The translations under genes were made by a program, and so were the position numbers. The notes beneath the pieces are model-generated. The model was not told where the DNA came from. It did not search any database and saw nothing but the letters and a program-made list of their open reading frames with translations. From Adiantum capillus-veneris (taxonomy: Eukaryota > Streptophyta > Polypodiopsida > Polypodiales > Pteridaceae), in contig CM043950.1 of the NCBI GenBank assembly GCA_014529385.2, forward strand, positions 82,594,843 to 82,658,842: DNA of 64,000 bases, given 5' to 3'. Shown here piece by piece: positions 9,268 through 19,784 of the stretch (positions within the stretch are counted from its first letter, which is position 1; each line of letters opens with the position of its first letter).

Positions 9268-9268
<1 letters not shown>
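8511..9268. other. Unassigned, possibly continuing the relic and an LTR
   Basis: Short open frames exist on both strands (minus 8533-8796 and 8775-9089), none with a known motif. The part next to 9452 should belong to the LTR of the element whose PBS is at 9454, but the LTR's left end could not be placed because no second LTR copy is present. Confidence 0.35.

Positions 9269-9324
<56 letters not shown>
9269..9324. repeat. (CT)n(CA)n microsatellite
   Basis: CT run at 9269-9300 passing into CA at 9301-9324, inside the presumed LTR. Confidence 0.97.
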
Positions 9325-9453
9325 ATTTTCATTCTCTTCTCATGAAGTAAAAAGGGGGGCTCTCTCTCTCTCTGCTACTAAAAGGAAGCTTAAGTACGCA
9401 CTGAGCACTCATCCTAAGCATTCATCATTTGTCACTTTTGTTGCACATAACAT

Positions 9454-9465
9454 TGGTATCAGAGC
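9454..9465 (+). promoter_or_regulatory. Primer-binding site for initiator tRNA-Met
   Basis: TGGTATCAGAGC on the plus strand, one base after an LTR end in CA. Confidence 0.92.
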
Positions 9466-9909
9466 TCTTTGGCAATGTTCGGTATCCTCACTCAAGAAAA
9501 GAACCTAAAGAATCTCTCTCAGAATTTTTTCTCAAAGAATCTTCGTGTCCTGACCCCGGACTTATTAGCCACTCCCACCCTTAGTTCATCACGCATTGGA
9601 CGCGCTCCCGTCTTCATTCCTTGTCTTAAGCGCAATTAAGCCATAAAGAACTATAGAAATTTTTTTCTTTAGGTTGTGAGATTGCATGTAACCCAAGCCT
9701 ACTTGGGCATATCGATCTCTCTAATCTGTATTTTTGAAGAGTGACAGGTAACCCAAAAAAAGAAAGGCTTGTCCAGCCTTCCCTCGTTTCTCTTTTCCAC
9801 TCAATCAAAGCGGACCTGGCACATTGCGACATGCCAATTGATGTGAGGTGGGAAAAAGCAACCTTGGTGTGGGCGCAAGGCCGCCAAGGGGTGCATCGGC
9901 GGGAAGGAG

Positions 9910-10430
9910 TTGGCATTACAAGACCTATCCTCGAATAGCGAGCCACTCAAGGAGGCCGGAAAGTCATCACGTAGCCCAAGTAGAGACGACGCCTCCAACA
10001 ACTCAGTCATTGAGAAGTTGACATTCAGTAAGATGGATGCTCCTGTGATTCATTCTTGGTTGCATCAATTTAATGCTCACTTTGCGGCTAATAAGAAAAG
10101 TAGTAACAATAAAGTTTTGACTGCTGCCATGTTTGCTGGGTGATGCCATTAATTGGTATGAGGCCTGCCAAGAGGCACAGATGGTCGAGCACCTTGATCG
10201 TGCCATGGCAAACCATTGTCTTTCAGTTGGGGGTTGACTTCCAAGACAAGCTCAAGGCTAGTTTTATGCCACCTCAGTACCTTGATCGATTGAAAGAAGA
10301 TTGGCGAGGCCTCAAGAAAAATGGAACTCCCGTTATGTCTTTTTGTAACCATATTTTGCAAGTTGGTGTTCAATTGTGTAAGTCGGATGAGGCTCGCAAA
10401 AAGAGGCTTTCCTCTTTGGTTTAAGGACTA
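9910..10430 (+). pseudogene. Gag of LTR element, two frameshifts
   Basis: Frame 1 (9910-10143) reads SVIEKLTFSKMDAPVIHSWL and HQFNAHFAANKKSSNNKVLT. After a slip near 10137 it continues GDAINWYEACQEAQMVEHLD, and after a second slip near 10215 it reads DFQDKLKASFMPPQYLDRLK, then DWRGLKKNGTPVMSFCNHIL. The last part fits the retrotransposon-gag core: a W-x-x-F/L-K-x-x-F-x-P motif followed by an R-x-x-W/L-x-x-L-x-Q/K-x-G-x-V helix pair. Gag would form the cytoplasmic particle. No zinc knuckle is found downstream. A start at TTG 9910 is uncertain; no good ATG precedes it in frame. Confidence 0.65.
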
Positions 10431-10717
10431 CAATGACAATGCCGGAATCACTCTCGCGTAGGAAATGAAGCACAACAAAGGTAAGTCGAAGGAGAACAAG
10501 TCAAGTACCCCTTAGAACCAACAGAATGGTGAGAAGGTGCTTGACTCCGTCTTACCATAAACTTGCTCTCTATAGCTCTAAACAAGGTGAAACTTTGTAG
10601 TCCTTCTCTACTCTTCTGCCCATTCCAAAAAACTACTGGAGTACCATACTTGGCCACTCCATGATAGACTTTTTAACATGTGACTATTTTGACCTCAAGA
10701 ATCTAGCAACATGTAAA
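10431..10717. other. End of the gag element and unassigned sequence
   Basis: Lys-rich remnants of the gag frame to about 10500, then nothing recognised up to the duplication start. Confidence 0.4.
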
Positions 10718-11335
10718 AATATGGTCCTTGTACGTATATTGCTTGGTTTAACTTATTAGCAGCACTTTAGCATGGATTTACCTACTCTGGCTTTCTTTGG
10801 CAATGGTTGGCTTTGCTTTGACCATCTTTGATTGTTGATTGGTTGTTGTCGGCTACCATTACCCCCACTCTAAATTGCTTTTGTCCTCAGAAGCAGCAAA
10901 AGTGATTTTGAGGCAACAGGTGGGTTTTCAAAGGTTGACAATGATAGTAGGTTGTTGTCCCGGGCTGTATTCATTAACTCAAATGCATATAATTGAATGG
11001 GTGGATGTACAATGGAAACAAAAAAAAAGTTGACAATGGATGAGAAGAGAAAATAGCAGGAGGGAGAAAATAGCTGATCTGATGTCTCATCAATTGAATA
11101 TACTCTTGAATTGATGGAAACATGGGCTAGATTCAGGCGGTAGTAGCACAGAAAGTCTGTTCCTTTCATGGATTGACCTACTTTTTTTTGTGTTTCAAAA
11201 GGCAAAGTGCTGATGGTCGTTTATTTTGATTTTCTTGAATGTATCTCTTCTTTTAAATAAGAGCCCCGAAGTCATGCATAGCCAATTCTGAATAAGCTCT
11301 TCTTCTTTGCAGGAATCTTCGATTTGTAAACCGGA

Positions 11336-11868
11336 TGTTTCTTCAAACTTGTCTTGTACTCACCTGAAGACTCGCATTGAAGGTTTCCATTAAGCTTGCT
11401 CCATGACCTTGCTTGCCATTAGCTTCTCTACAAGTTCCCTTTGCATGGTAAGTCACAAGTGTGAATGATAGATCTGAGTAGGGTATATTTTAGACTTCTT
11501 CTCATATAAATTGTCTCCTTGCTTGTGTAGCTTTGAACTAGCTCTTGCTTTGTACATTACGTGGTTATGAGGACATAGTCCTCAAAAAGGGAGGCAAGAC
11601 ACCCTTCGAAGAGTTCAAAAGAAGGCATGGTTCCTACTTTCATGTGTTAGATGTTAATATCTATGCTATATTTTATGGCATGCTTGAGCGATAAATGGTG
11701 AAAGATTCAACGGGATTATAATCTAGTGGTTAGGGTGGATGTGTGTGCGCGTAAAGACGCAAGTTTGATTCCTGGACCTTAAAAACGATGTGACCTTATT
11801 TGTTGGCACAATTGTATTATGCATGGAAAATGTGATAGTTGATGCAGATTAAGAAGTTCACTTATTTT
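11336..11868. other. Block present in copy 1 only
   Basis: In copy 2 the flanks are joined directly (ATCTTTGATTTTCTCTATTC near 14670). The short word ATTT occurs at both edges, and no target duplication or terminal repeat is seen, so a microhomology deletion in copy 2 is more likely than an insertion in copy 1. The block contains the tRNA-like boxes at 11724-11772. Confidence 0.75.
11724..11772 (+). mobile_element. SINE-like tRNA-derived sequence
   Basis: TAGTGGTTAGGG (11724-11735, A-box-like) and AGTTTGATTCC (11762-11772, B-box-like with one mismatch) about 26 bases apart. The CTAGTGGT-TAGGG...GATTCCTGG layout resembles plant Au-type SINEs. Ends and target duplication were not resolved. Confidence 0.4.
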
Positions 11869-12820
11869 CTCTATTCTATCGATGTTGATTGTGCTTTTTG
11901 ACAAACCTTTTTTAGACAATTTGGCTTTTTGACAAACCTCTCGTAGACAATTGGCCCTTTAAACTATCATCTTGCAATTCAATGTAGGAACGTGTATTTC
12001 AGCTCCCAATATAAGGTCATTTTTGTGCACCTTATAATTACACGGACAGAAGGGTGGCCTTGAGGAAACAAGCAAAATAAAATACCTTTGGCCAAAGGGT
12101 AAGAACTTAGATCTTGGTGATGATTCTTGTTACTTATTGAATAGCTTTTCAAATGAGTGACTGGCATTAATGGCAAGAGTGTGGGAGCCTAGGGCTGAGT
12201 GTTTAAAGTATTATGCTATCAAGACGATTTGACACTTCCAAACTTCCCTAGAAAAACGGTTACATAACATCGTAGAAAAGGTATTGTATGGATCAAATGG
12301 TGTTTGGAAGGTTTAAAGTACTCAAAAGGAAATGCAAGCTCTTCTAACATTGAAGGTGAACGTGATCGACAAGAAAACGAATGAGACTAGTGCTAGGTTG
12401 GAATCTTAGAAAGCTAATATGAGGAAATGTATGATTGACAAAGATGTGAGGATGAAAAAACATAAAGCAATGAAATGGGGGCAATAGAAGCACCAGAATG
12501 AGTTTGTAGCAATCAAGCCAAGTAATAAGTGGACAACAATATTTTATGTCATGACAAATAGTGTCTCCCCCTAAACCACGCACACATATGGGCATTTGAA
12601 TCTAATTAAGTATGCCATCATTGCTACAAGTAATTTTGTGAGGCATTCTCAGTAGATCCATTGCACATGGCTACTCATGGCAAAGGGATAGACCACTTGG
12701 AACCAGGAGGTGGCCAAATAGGACATCTCTAATCATCCCCCAAAGAGACTAAGTACAAGGATATAGGTGGCATTTGACCATCTCTTGTAAGACATCCTCC
12801 TTGTAAGGACAATGCAAGTT

Positions 12821-12874
12821 GTAGCCACCATGTCACTAATGATGGTGACATGGTGGTTACAATCATGTAACCAC
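12821..12874. repeat. Two overlapping hairpins (copy 1)
   Basis: GTAGCCACCATGTCAC (12821-12836) pairs with GTGACATGGTGGTTAC (12845-12860) with one mismatch, and the arm GTGGTTAC (12853-12860) also pairs with GTAACCAC (12867-12874). The two folds exclude each other. The same structure is in copy 2 at 15632-15685. Confidence 0.8.
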
Positions 12875-13248
12875 ATAGACCATATCCACCCTACAAACAC
12901 AATCCACACTGCTAAGACACCACACAATGGAGATGGATGCACAAAGTAGATTCTTCTTAACTACGAAGATGGTCTATGAAACATAAGTAGGGAATACAAC
13001 TAAGTAAGACTTACAATGGTGGTCAATGTGAAACCGCCAGTGAATAGCTAGATAAGTGGCCATCACTCTTGGTAGGTAGACCAAGCCAGCGAAGTCCAAT
13101 TGTGTTGTCATTATTAATGATTCTCGTGTTTGTTACCATGTGCAGTTATTCATGTATACCATGTGTCGAGCTTGATATCTAAACACTCACCCTCAACCCA
13201 ATACCATCTCTTGTACAAGCATAGCTTGAAATTGGTGCAACTTCTTAT

Positions 13249-13470
13249 TGGACATAGGGTTGTACGAAAACACACACAACTTGGAGAAGACGAAGAAGCT
13301 CAAGGCACACAACAGAGAGTAGTAATGCTTAGTGCACAATTGAAAGATGAGTTAGCGAATGATGGGCATATAAACAATGCACGGGGGGAAAAACTTCCTA
13401 GTGAGGGAAAAAATGCTCCGACAGTCCTAAGTGTGTTCACACACATCACTACCACATATGTATGGTAACA
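13249..13470 (-). repeat. Copia 3' LTR, copy in duplication unit 1 (222 bp)
   Basis: Begins TGGACATAGGG and ends ATGGTAACA on the plus strand; the minus-strand PPT AAGGGGGATT adjoins at 13471-13480. Matches 16060-16281 and 60289-60513. Confidence 0.85.
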
Positions 13471-13480
13471 AATCCCCCTT

Positions 13481-13676
13481 AGGAGTGATGCGGTGAACAA
13501 GAGCTAGCACATAATGTATAGAGAAGTGCCATGCCTTGAGTGCATGATCAATCCACAAAGAGGAGTAAGCCCAAAGCTTTGCGGAAAGCTTCAGACTCCT
13601 AATGAGGCAATGCCCTTGTGAATAATCTGCAAGGTTGTCCTTTGTTGGCACATAAGCCAAGTTGGTCTCTCCTGCT
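13481..13676 (-). pseudogene. Copia RNase H C-terminal remnant
   Basis: Minus strand reads LAYVPTKDNLADYSQGHCLI, the end of copia RNase H (the usual form is VPTKDNLADxFTK). It is cut at 13676 by the duplication junction; the rest of the gene appears only after copy 2. Confidence 0.8.
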
Positions 13677-14210
13677 AATATGGTCCTTGTACGTATATTG
13701 CTTCATTTAACTTATTAGCAGCACTTTAGCATGGATTTACCTACTCTGGCTTTCTTTGCCAATGGTTGGCTTTGCTTTGACCATCTTTGATTGTTGATTG
13801 GTTGTTGTCGGCTACCATTACCCCCACTCTAAATTGCTTTTGTCCTCAGAAGCAGCAAAAGTGATTTTGAGGCAACAGGTGGGTTTTCAAAGGTTGACAA
13901 TGATAGTAGGTTGTTGTCCCGGGCTGTATTCATTAACTCAAATGCATATAGTTGAATGGGTGGATGTACAATGGAAACAAAAAAAAGTTATGTACACGTG
14001 ACACCGACGATATCAAATATGCCAAAAATTAAAATAAAAGTGATTTTGAGAGAAATGTCTTTGGTTAAAGCTCTTGTTGAAAAAGGTGTTGGTGTCAAGC
14101 GTGTAAACTTGAAGAACTTTCTATGCAAGGTGACTATATGGATGAGAAGAGAAAATGGATTGTTCTTCAACCCATCATACATGACATGATTAAACTACAT
14201 CAATCCCAAA

Positions 14211-14360
14211 TTTTCTCCTGAGATAAACTCATGAAAGGAGCCAGCACAGAAAGAAAAGAAAGAAGAAAGATAAACTCGTGAAAGGAGCCATCACAGAAAA
14301 AAAAGAAAGAAGAAATTTTCTCCTGAGATAAACTCGTGAAAGGAGCCAGCACAGAAGAAA
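14211..14360. repeat. Three-unit tandem repeat in copy 2
   Basis: GATAAACTC(A/G)TGAAAGGAG with CCAGCACAGAA occurs three times, separated by A/G-rich spacers; two units begin TTTTCTCCTGA. It falls in the block missing from copy 1. Confidence 0.85.
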
Positions 14361-15631
14361 GCTCAGTCCTAGCTGATTGAAGAAGAAAGAAGTGTGCGTC
14401 ATCAGTCCCAGCCCATTTTATCAAGCTGATCTGATGTCTCATCAATTGAATATACTCTTTAATTGATGGAAACATGGGCTAGATTCAGGTGGTAGTAGCA
14501 CAGAAAGTCTGTTCCTTTCATGGATTGACCTACTTTTTTTTGTGTTTCAAAAGGCAAAGTGCTGATGGTCGTTTATTTTGATTTTCTTGAATGTATCTCT
14601 TCTTTTAAATAAGAACCCTGAAGTCCTGCATAGCCAATTCTGAATAAGCTCTTCTTCTTTGCAGGAATCTTTGATTTTCTCTATTCTATCGATGTTGATT
14701 GTGCTTTCTGACAAACCTTTTTTAGACAATTTGGGTTTTTGACAAACCTCTCGTAGACAATTGGCCCTTTAAACTATCATCTTGCAATTCAATGTAGGAA
14801 CATGTATTTCAGCTCCCAATATAAGGTCATTTTTGTGCACCTTATACTTACACGGGCAGAAGGGTGGACTTGAGCAAACAAGCAAAATAAAATACCTTTG
14901 GCCAAAGGGTTAGAGCTTAGATCTTGGTGATGAATTCTTGTTACTTATTGAATAGATTTTCAAACGAGTGACTGGCATTAATGGCAAGAGTGTGGGAGCC
15001 TAGGGCTGAGTGTTTAAAGTATTATGCTATCAAGACGATTTGACACTTCCAAACTTCCCTAGAAAAAAGGTTACATAACATCTTAGAAAAGGTATTGTAT
15101 GGATCAGATGGTGTTTGGAAGGTTTAAAGTACTCAAAAGGAAATGCAAGCTCTTCTAACATCGAAGGTGAACGTGATCGACAAGAAAACGAATGAGACTA
15201 GTGCTAGGTTGGAATCTTAGAAAGCTAATATGAGGAAATGTATGATTGACAAAGATGTGAGGATGAAAAAACATAAAGCAATGAAATGGGGGCAATAGAA
15301 GCACCAGAATGAGTTTGTAGCAATCAAGCCAAGTAATAAGTGGACAACAATATTTTATGTCATGAAAAATAGTGTCTCCCCCTAAACCACGCACACATAT
15401 GGGCATTTGAATCTGATTGAGTATGCCATCATTGCTACAAGTAATTTTGTGAGGCATTCTCAGTAGATCCATTGCACATGGCTACTCATGGCAAAGGGAT
15501 AGACCACTTGGAACCAGGAGGCGACCAAATAGGACATCTCTAATCATCCCCCAAAGAGACTAAGTACAAGGATATAGGTGGCATTTGACCATCTCTTGCA
15601 AGACATCCTCCTTGTAAGGACAATGCAAGTT

Positions 15632-15685
15632 GTAGCCACCATGTCACTAATGATGGTGACATGGTGGTTACAATCATGTAACCAC
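15632..15685. repeat. Two overlapping hairpins (copy 2)
   Basis: Second copy of the foldback described at 12821-12874, unchanged in both arms. Confidence 0.8.
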
Positions 15686-16059
15686 ATAGACCATATCCAC
15701 CCTACAAACAAAATCCCCACTGCTAAAACACCACACAATGGAGATGGATGCACAAAGTAGATTCTTCTTAACTACGAAGATGGTCTATGAAACATAAGTA
15801 GGGAATACAACTAAGTAAGACTTACAATGGTGGTCAATGTGAAACCTCCAGTGAATAGCTAGATAAGTGGCCATCACTCTTGGTAGGTAGACCAAGCCAG
15901 CGAAGTCCAATTGTATTGTCATTATTAATGATTCTCGTGTTTGTTACCATGTGCAGTTATTCATGTATACCATGTGTCGAGCTTGATATCTAAACACTCA
16001 CCCTCAACCCAATACCATCTCTTGTACAAGCATAGCTTGAAATTGGTGCAAATTCTTAT

Positions 16060-16281
16060 TGGAAATAGGGTTCTACGAAAACACACACAACTTGGAGAAG
16101 ACGAAGAAGCTCAAGGCACACAACAGAGAGTAGTAATGCTTAGTGCACAATTGAAAGATAAGTTAGCGAATGATGGGCATATAAACAATGCACGGGGGGA
16201 AAAACTTCCTAGTGAGGGAAAAAATGCTCCGACAGTCCTAAGTGTGTTCACACACATCACTACCACATATGTATGGTAACA
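16060..16281 (-). repeat. Copia 3' LTR, copy in duplication unit 2 (222 bp)
   Basis: TGGAAATAGGG...GTAACA on the plus strand, with the PPT AAGGGGGATT (minus) at 16282-16291. This is the 3' LTR of the copia remnant that follows. Confidence 0.88.
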
Positions 16282-16291
16282 AATCCCCCTT

Positions 16292-17551
16292 AGGAGTGAT
16301 GCGGTGAACAAGAGCTAGCACATAATGTATAGAGAAGTGCCATGCCTTGAGCACATGATCAATCCACAAAGGGGAGTAAGCCCAAAGCTTTGAGGAAAGC
16401 TTCAAACTCTTGATGAGGCAATGCCCTTGTGAATAATCTGCAAGGTTGTCCTTTGTTGGCACATAAGCCAAGTTGGTCTCTCCTGCTAATATTCTTTCCC
16501 TGACATAGGGATAATGCACCTCAATGTGCTTTGTGTGAGCATGAAAAACTAGGTTCCTCGCAATTGTCAATGCGCTCTAATTGTTTACTATAGATGATGT
16601 TGGCAGTGTCTTGTCAAATACCCAAATCACTCATAAGGCGTCTGAGCCATACACACTCAACCATAGATGTGACGACTGCCCTGTACTCACTCTCACAACT
16701 GTCATGCACTCAATGTCACAACTGGAAGTGGCCACAGTAGGTTGCTTCTTGCTCAATCATGATATGCATGAACTGCCGAGCATGAAACAAAAACCACTTG
16801 TGGACATTGGCGTATCAAAACAACCAGCCCAATATGAGTCCAAAAAAGCATGTAAATCTGGCGGCAATGATCCCCCCTTGGGATAAAACAACCCAAGATG
16901 TAAAGTTCCACTCAAGTAGTGAAAAATCCTCTTGACAACCTGCCAATTTTTTACACCCTGGGCTAAGAATAAATGTGCTTACATGTGAGACTAAAAACTG
17001 AATATCATCCCTCGTGTTGCATACATTAATAAGGTATCCAACAACAACTTGGTAGAGAATGACATCGGCATGATCACCAGCATCATGAAGACTCAATTTC
17101 AAACCTATTTCCCTTGGAGTAGCAATAGGTTTACAATCCTCAAGTCCAAACTTACATAGTAATGATTCTATGTAGCTCATTTGACACAAGGAAATACCAC
17201 CATCACACTGCTTAAACTGTATGCGCAAGTAATGATGCAACAATCCCAAATATTTCATCTTGAAAGTAGCATTCAAATGAGCCTTAAATTTAGCAATATG
17301 TGCCTCATTCGTACTAGTGATCAACAAATCAACCACATATAGAACAACAATGAGGAGTACATCGCCCTCACACTTTTATATACAATGTGCTTTCTGTTGG
17401 ACTATTACAAAAGCCTCGTTTGACCAAATGAGTCTCAACTTTCTCATACCAAGCACGAGGATATTGCTTCTACCCATACAAAGGTTTCTTACATTTGCAC
17501 ACTTTAAAACTACGAGGCTGCGTTACATAAACTTTCTCAAATATGTCATCA
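16292..17551 (-). pseudogene. Ty1/copia RT and RNase H remnant (copia-1)
   Basis: The minus strand encodes, from 17551 down, the distal half of copia RT and then RNase H. Recognisable pieces are KFGLEDCKPIATPREIGLKL, FKAHLNATFKMKYLGLLHHY, LGSSCIS and KKQPTVATSSC, and TKHIEVHYPYVRERILAG with VPTKDNLADYSQG at the end. The polymerase motif YVDD is changed to YVVD (GAT to GTT at 17331-17333), which removes a metal-binding Asp. Several frameshifts and stops are present. The element is cut at about 17551, so its first RT half, integrase, protease, gag and 5' LTR are gone. The copia element at 60289-62985 is the same family and serves as a reference. Confidence 0.88.
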
Positions 17552-18010
17552 TTTAAGAGTTGTGCTTAAGATTCCAAAAATACCAACCTTTGCTATCATC
17601 ATGCAAGTTCTCATTACATTTCAAACTCAAGTCTCTTGAAACAGGCTTTGTTCATTTTCTTCTCAATAGTAGAAACTGGAAAAATTACAAGATATTTTGG
17701 AGATGCTGAGTGCCATTGAGAATGTGATGAAGTCATCACAAAGCGGTCCTTCGAACACTCAAGATGGAGTGCAAACAAAGTACCGTACCACAATCTCATT
17801 AGAAGCAAGTCGCACAACTTTGGATTTAGCTTTGAAGGCAAGGGTGGTAAAGAAAATTTCCTAGAGTGTATGAAGTTGTCAAGGTCGAATCACATGGAGA
17901 GCATAATCATGTGAATATGTACGAGGTTCAAATTTGCAAAGATTGAACTTATTCATGCCCAGATTTTCAAGATCGTATAGCACGCAAGCGATGTTAAGCC
18001 TAAGCCTAGG
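17552..18010 (+). other. Unassigned, with a weak SWIM-zinc-finger-like stretch
   Basis: 17552-17840 shows nothing certain. At about 17860-17990 one frame reads YEVVKVESHGEHNHVNMYEV, a stop, then TYSCPDFQDRIARK. The CPDFQ word resembles the SWIM zinc finger of Mutator-like transposases and related proteins, but the first Cys of the C-x-C pair is Tyr and the C-x-H part is not seen. Treat as a possible relic only. Confidence 0.2.
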
Positions 18011-18339
18011 CTTAATCCAAAACGAGAATATGTTTATCCACCAACCAATTATTGGGAGGAGGTCCAAGTCTTCAATGCACTCAATAGAGAGCGTACCTAT
18101 ACTACCATAGATATGTAGTTGGTGTTGGATCTGCTTTTCTCCACGACAATTGTTGTTATCTGTCCTCAATGTGTTTGCCATGTTATAATTCCATCAATGA
18201 ATGTTTGTTGAATATATGTTTTTTGTTTGGCCCTATTTGTACAAAGCATTGTCTTAAAATATTTCTTTTATTTAGTGTCGTAAGGAAAGAGATTGTTGAG
18301 GTGTCAAATTAGTAATCTAATTGAATATTAATTTAATAG

Positions 18340-18776
18340 CCTCTTAAATGTTATAAAATAGCTTTGTGTTCACATCTTCTTTTGTTCACCACTTAACAAA
18401 TAATATTGTGCACTACTAACTAAAATGGTGCACAACGTTACTTTGTCAAGCCACAATGTCTGATGATCTTGAGACGTCCACCGAATCTGCTTGGGATTCC
18501 CTGGAGGTAATCCCCAACATTGAAGCAACACATGAAAGTCAATGGTTCAAGCCCTCTATCAATACAATGGTAGAACTATACGGCCTTTATCAAATGTGCA
18601 CGGAGATCAAAATACGCTCGTTGCAAAGCTTGGATGAAAAGAATAATTTGCCATCAATTGTTATAAAATAGCTTCATGTTCACATTTTCTTTTGTTCACC
18701 ACTCAACAAATAACGTTGTGCACGACTAACTAAAGTGGTGCACAACTAACATTATGCACTACTTTCTCTAACCACA
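18340..18776 (+). repeat. Tandem duplication with small ORFs, unit 1 and start of unit 2
   Basis: 18350-18670 and 18660-19000 are direct repeats (GTTATAAAATAGCTT, TCTTTTGTTCACCACT, GGTGCACAAC, GATGATCTTGAGACGTCCA). Spacing is about 321 bases. Confidence 0.85.
18456..18671 (+). CDS. Small hypothetical protein, first of a tandem pair
   Basis: 71 residues beginning MSDDLETSTESAWDSLEVI and containing WFKPSINTMVELYGLYQMCT. About 60 percent identical by eye to the protein at 18777. No known motif, signal peptide or membrane segment. The frame closes where the second unit starts, so this copy is shortened by the duplication. I do not recognise it. It may be a fragment of an older transposon or host gene. 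Confidence 0.3.
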   Translation: MSDDLETSTESAWDSLEVIPNIEATHESQWFKPSINTMVELYGLYQMCTEIKIRSLQSLDEKNNLPSIVIK

Positions 18777-19073
18777 ATGTTTGATGATCTTGAGACGTCC
18801 ATCAAATCTGCTTGGGATGCCCTTGAGTTCATCCGCAATGGTGAAGCAACATATGGAAATCAATGGTTCAAGCATGCTATCAGTACAATGGTGGAAATGT
18901 ATGGCCTTTATCAAATGTGCACGAAGATCAAAATACATTCATTGCAAAACTTGAATGAAAAGAATAAATTTGCCATCAATTGTTGGAAGAGAACTGGGAT
19001 CATCGCAAAGGTGGATGAAGAGAAACTGATGAAGTTGCTAGAGCAAGTGGTGAATAATCTCTTACATGGATAG
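18777..19073 (+). CDS. Small hypothetical protein, second of a tandem pair
   Basis: 98 residues beginning MFDDLETSIKSAWDALEFI, with WFKHAISTMVEMYGLYQMCT and a Lys-rich C-terminus (EEKLMKLLEQVVNNLLHG) likely to be helical. Both copies keep an open frame over the shared part despite many nucleotide differences, which hints that the frame was real before the duplication. Function unknown. Confidence 0.35.
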   Translation: MFDDLETSIKSAWDALEFIRNGEATYGNQWFKHAISTMVEMYGLYQMCTKIKIHSLQNLNEKNKFAINCWKRTGIIAKVDEEKLMKLLEQVVNNLLHG

Positions 19074-19606
19074 GAGAGCATCACTACAAAACCACGGCCT
19101 TCCAGCAATTGATTGTGTGTGCAACATATAAAGTGATGCTACTAGGTGTGATATGATATGTAATGATTTCTGTGTATAATGAATGTTCATCTTTTTGATG
19201 TTTGATCAAATTGTACAATGGCTATAGAATGGAGCATTATGAGTTCTATTGAAAATAATGTGTATGTTTTATAGGATCTATTTTTATTTTATCCAAAATC
19301 TATCCTCTATCCACAAAGTATGAGTAGCTAGGGCACTTGATGAATAATCTCTTATATGGATAGGACAACAACACTATAAAACCAGAGCCTTCCAGCAATT
19401 GATTGTGGGTGCAACATGTAAAGTGATACTACTAGGTGTAATATGCAATGTAATGGTTTCTATGAATAATGAACGTTCATCTTTTTTATGTTTTGATTAC
19501 ATTGTACAATGTTTATACAATGGAGCATTATGAGTTTTGTTTAAAATAATGTGTATATCTCATAGGATTTATTTTTATTTTTATCCAAAATCTATCCATA
19601 GATTAG
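19037..19606. repeat. Second tandem duplication, unit about 296 bp
   Basis: 19037-19311 matches 19333-19606 (TGAATAATCTCTTA, CCTTCCAGCAATTGATTGTG, GGAGCATTATGAGTT, ATCCAAAATCTATCC). Non-coding apart from the tail of the ORF ending at 19073. Confidence 0.85.
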
Positions 19607-19654
19607 AATGGTCTTTGTGGAATGTATTCCCTCTCCTCCCATCCTCCTCGGTCA

Positions 19655-19656
<2 letters not shown>

Positions 19657-19722
<66 letters not shown>
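19657..19722. repeat. (TC)n microsatellite
   Basis: 33 uninterrupted TC units. Ser-Leu-rich frames here are artefacts. Confidence 0.98.
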
Positions 19723-19725
<3 letters not shown>

Positions 19726-19784
19726 TTTTAGGATTCTGCTTTCTAGATCCCCTCGTCATAAATTGCTCACCAAAAAAAAGTTCC

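Larger units (their letters stand above)
9325..10500 (+). mobile_element. LTR retrotransposon remnant: LTR end, PBS, leader and broken gag
   Basis: The LTR ends ...CATAACA at 9452, followed after one base by the PBS (9454-9465), a 440-base leader and a gag-like region to about 10430. Its leader is homologous to that of the minus-strand element at 2721-6880, but its LTR end and its gag are different. No pol and no 3' LTR follow: the sequence changes before 10718, where the tandem duplication begins. Confidence 0.7.
10718..13676. repeat. Tandem segmental duplication, copy 1
   Basis: Starts at AATATGGTCCTTGTACG and matches 13677-16492 over nearly its whole length at high identity. It carries the LTR and RNase H tail of a copia element at its right end. 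Compared with copy 2 it has an extra 533 bases (11336-11868) and lacks about 390 bases found at 13995-14430. Confidence 0.95.
13677..16492. repeat. Tandem segmental duplication, copy 2
   Basis: Direct repeat of 10718-13676. The junction word AATAT is shared by the left edge (10718), the junction (13677) and the right edge (16488), which is the mark of a microhomology-mediated duplication or unequal exchange. The right part continues into the copia pol gene. Confidence 0.95.

Noticed and set aside
12344-12595. Hydrophobic minus-strand ORF repeated at 15155-15472
   Set aside because: It is present twice only because of the tandem duplication; no motif and lengths differ by stops.
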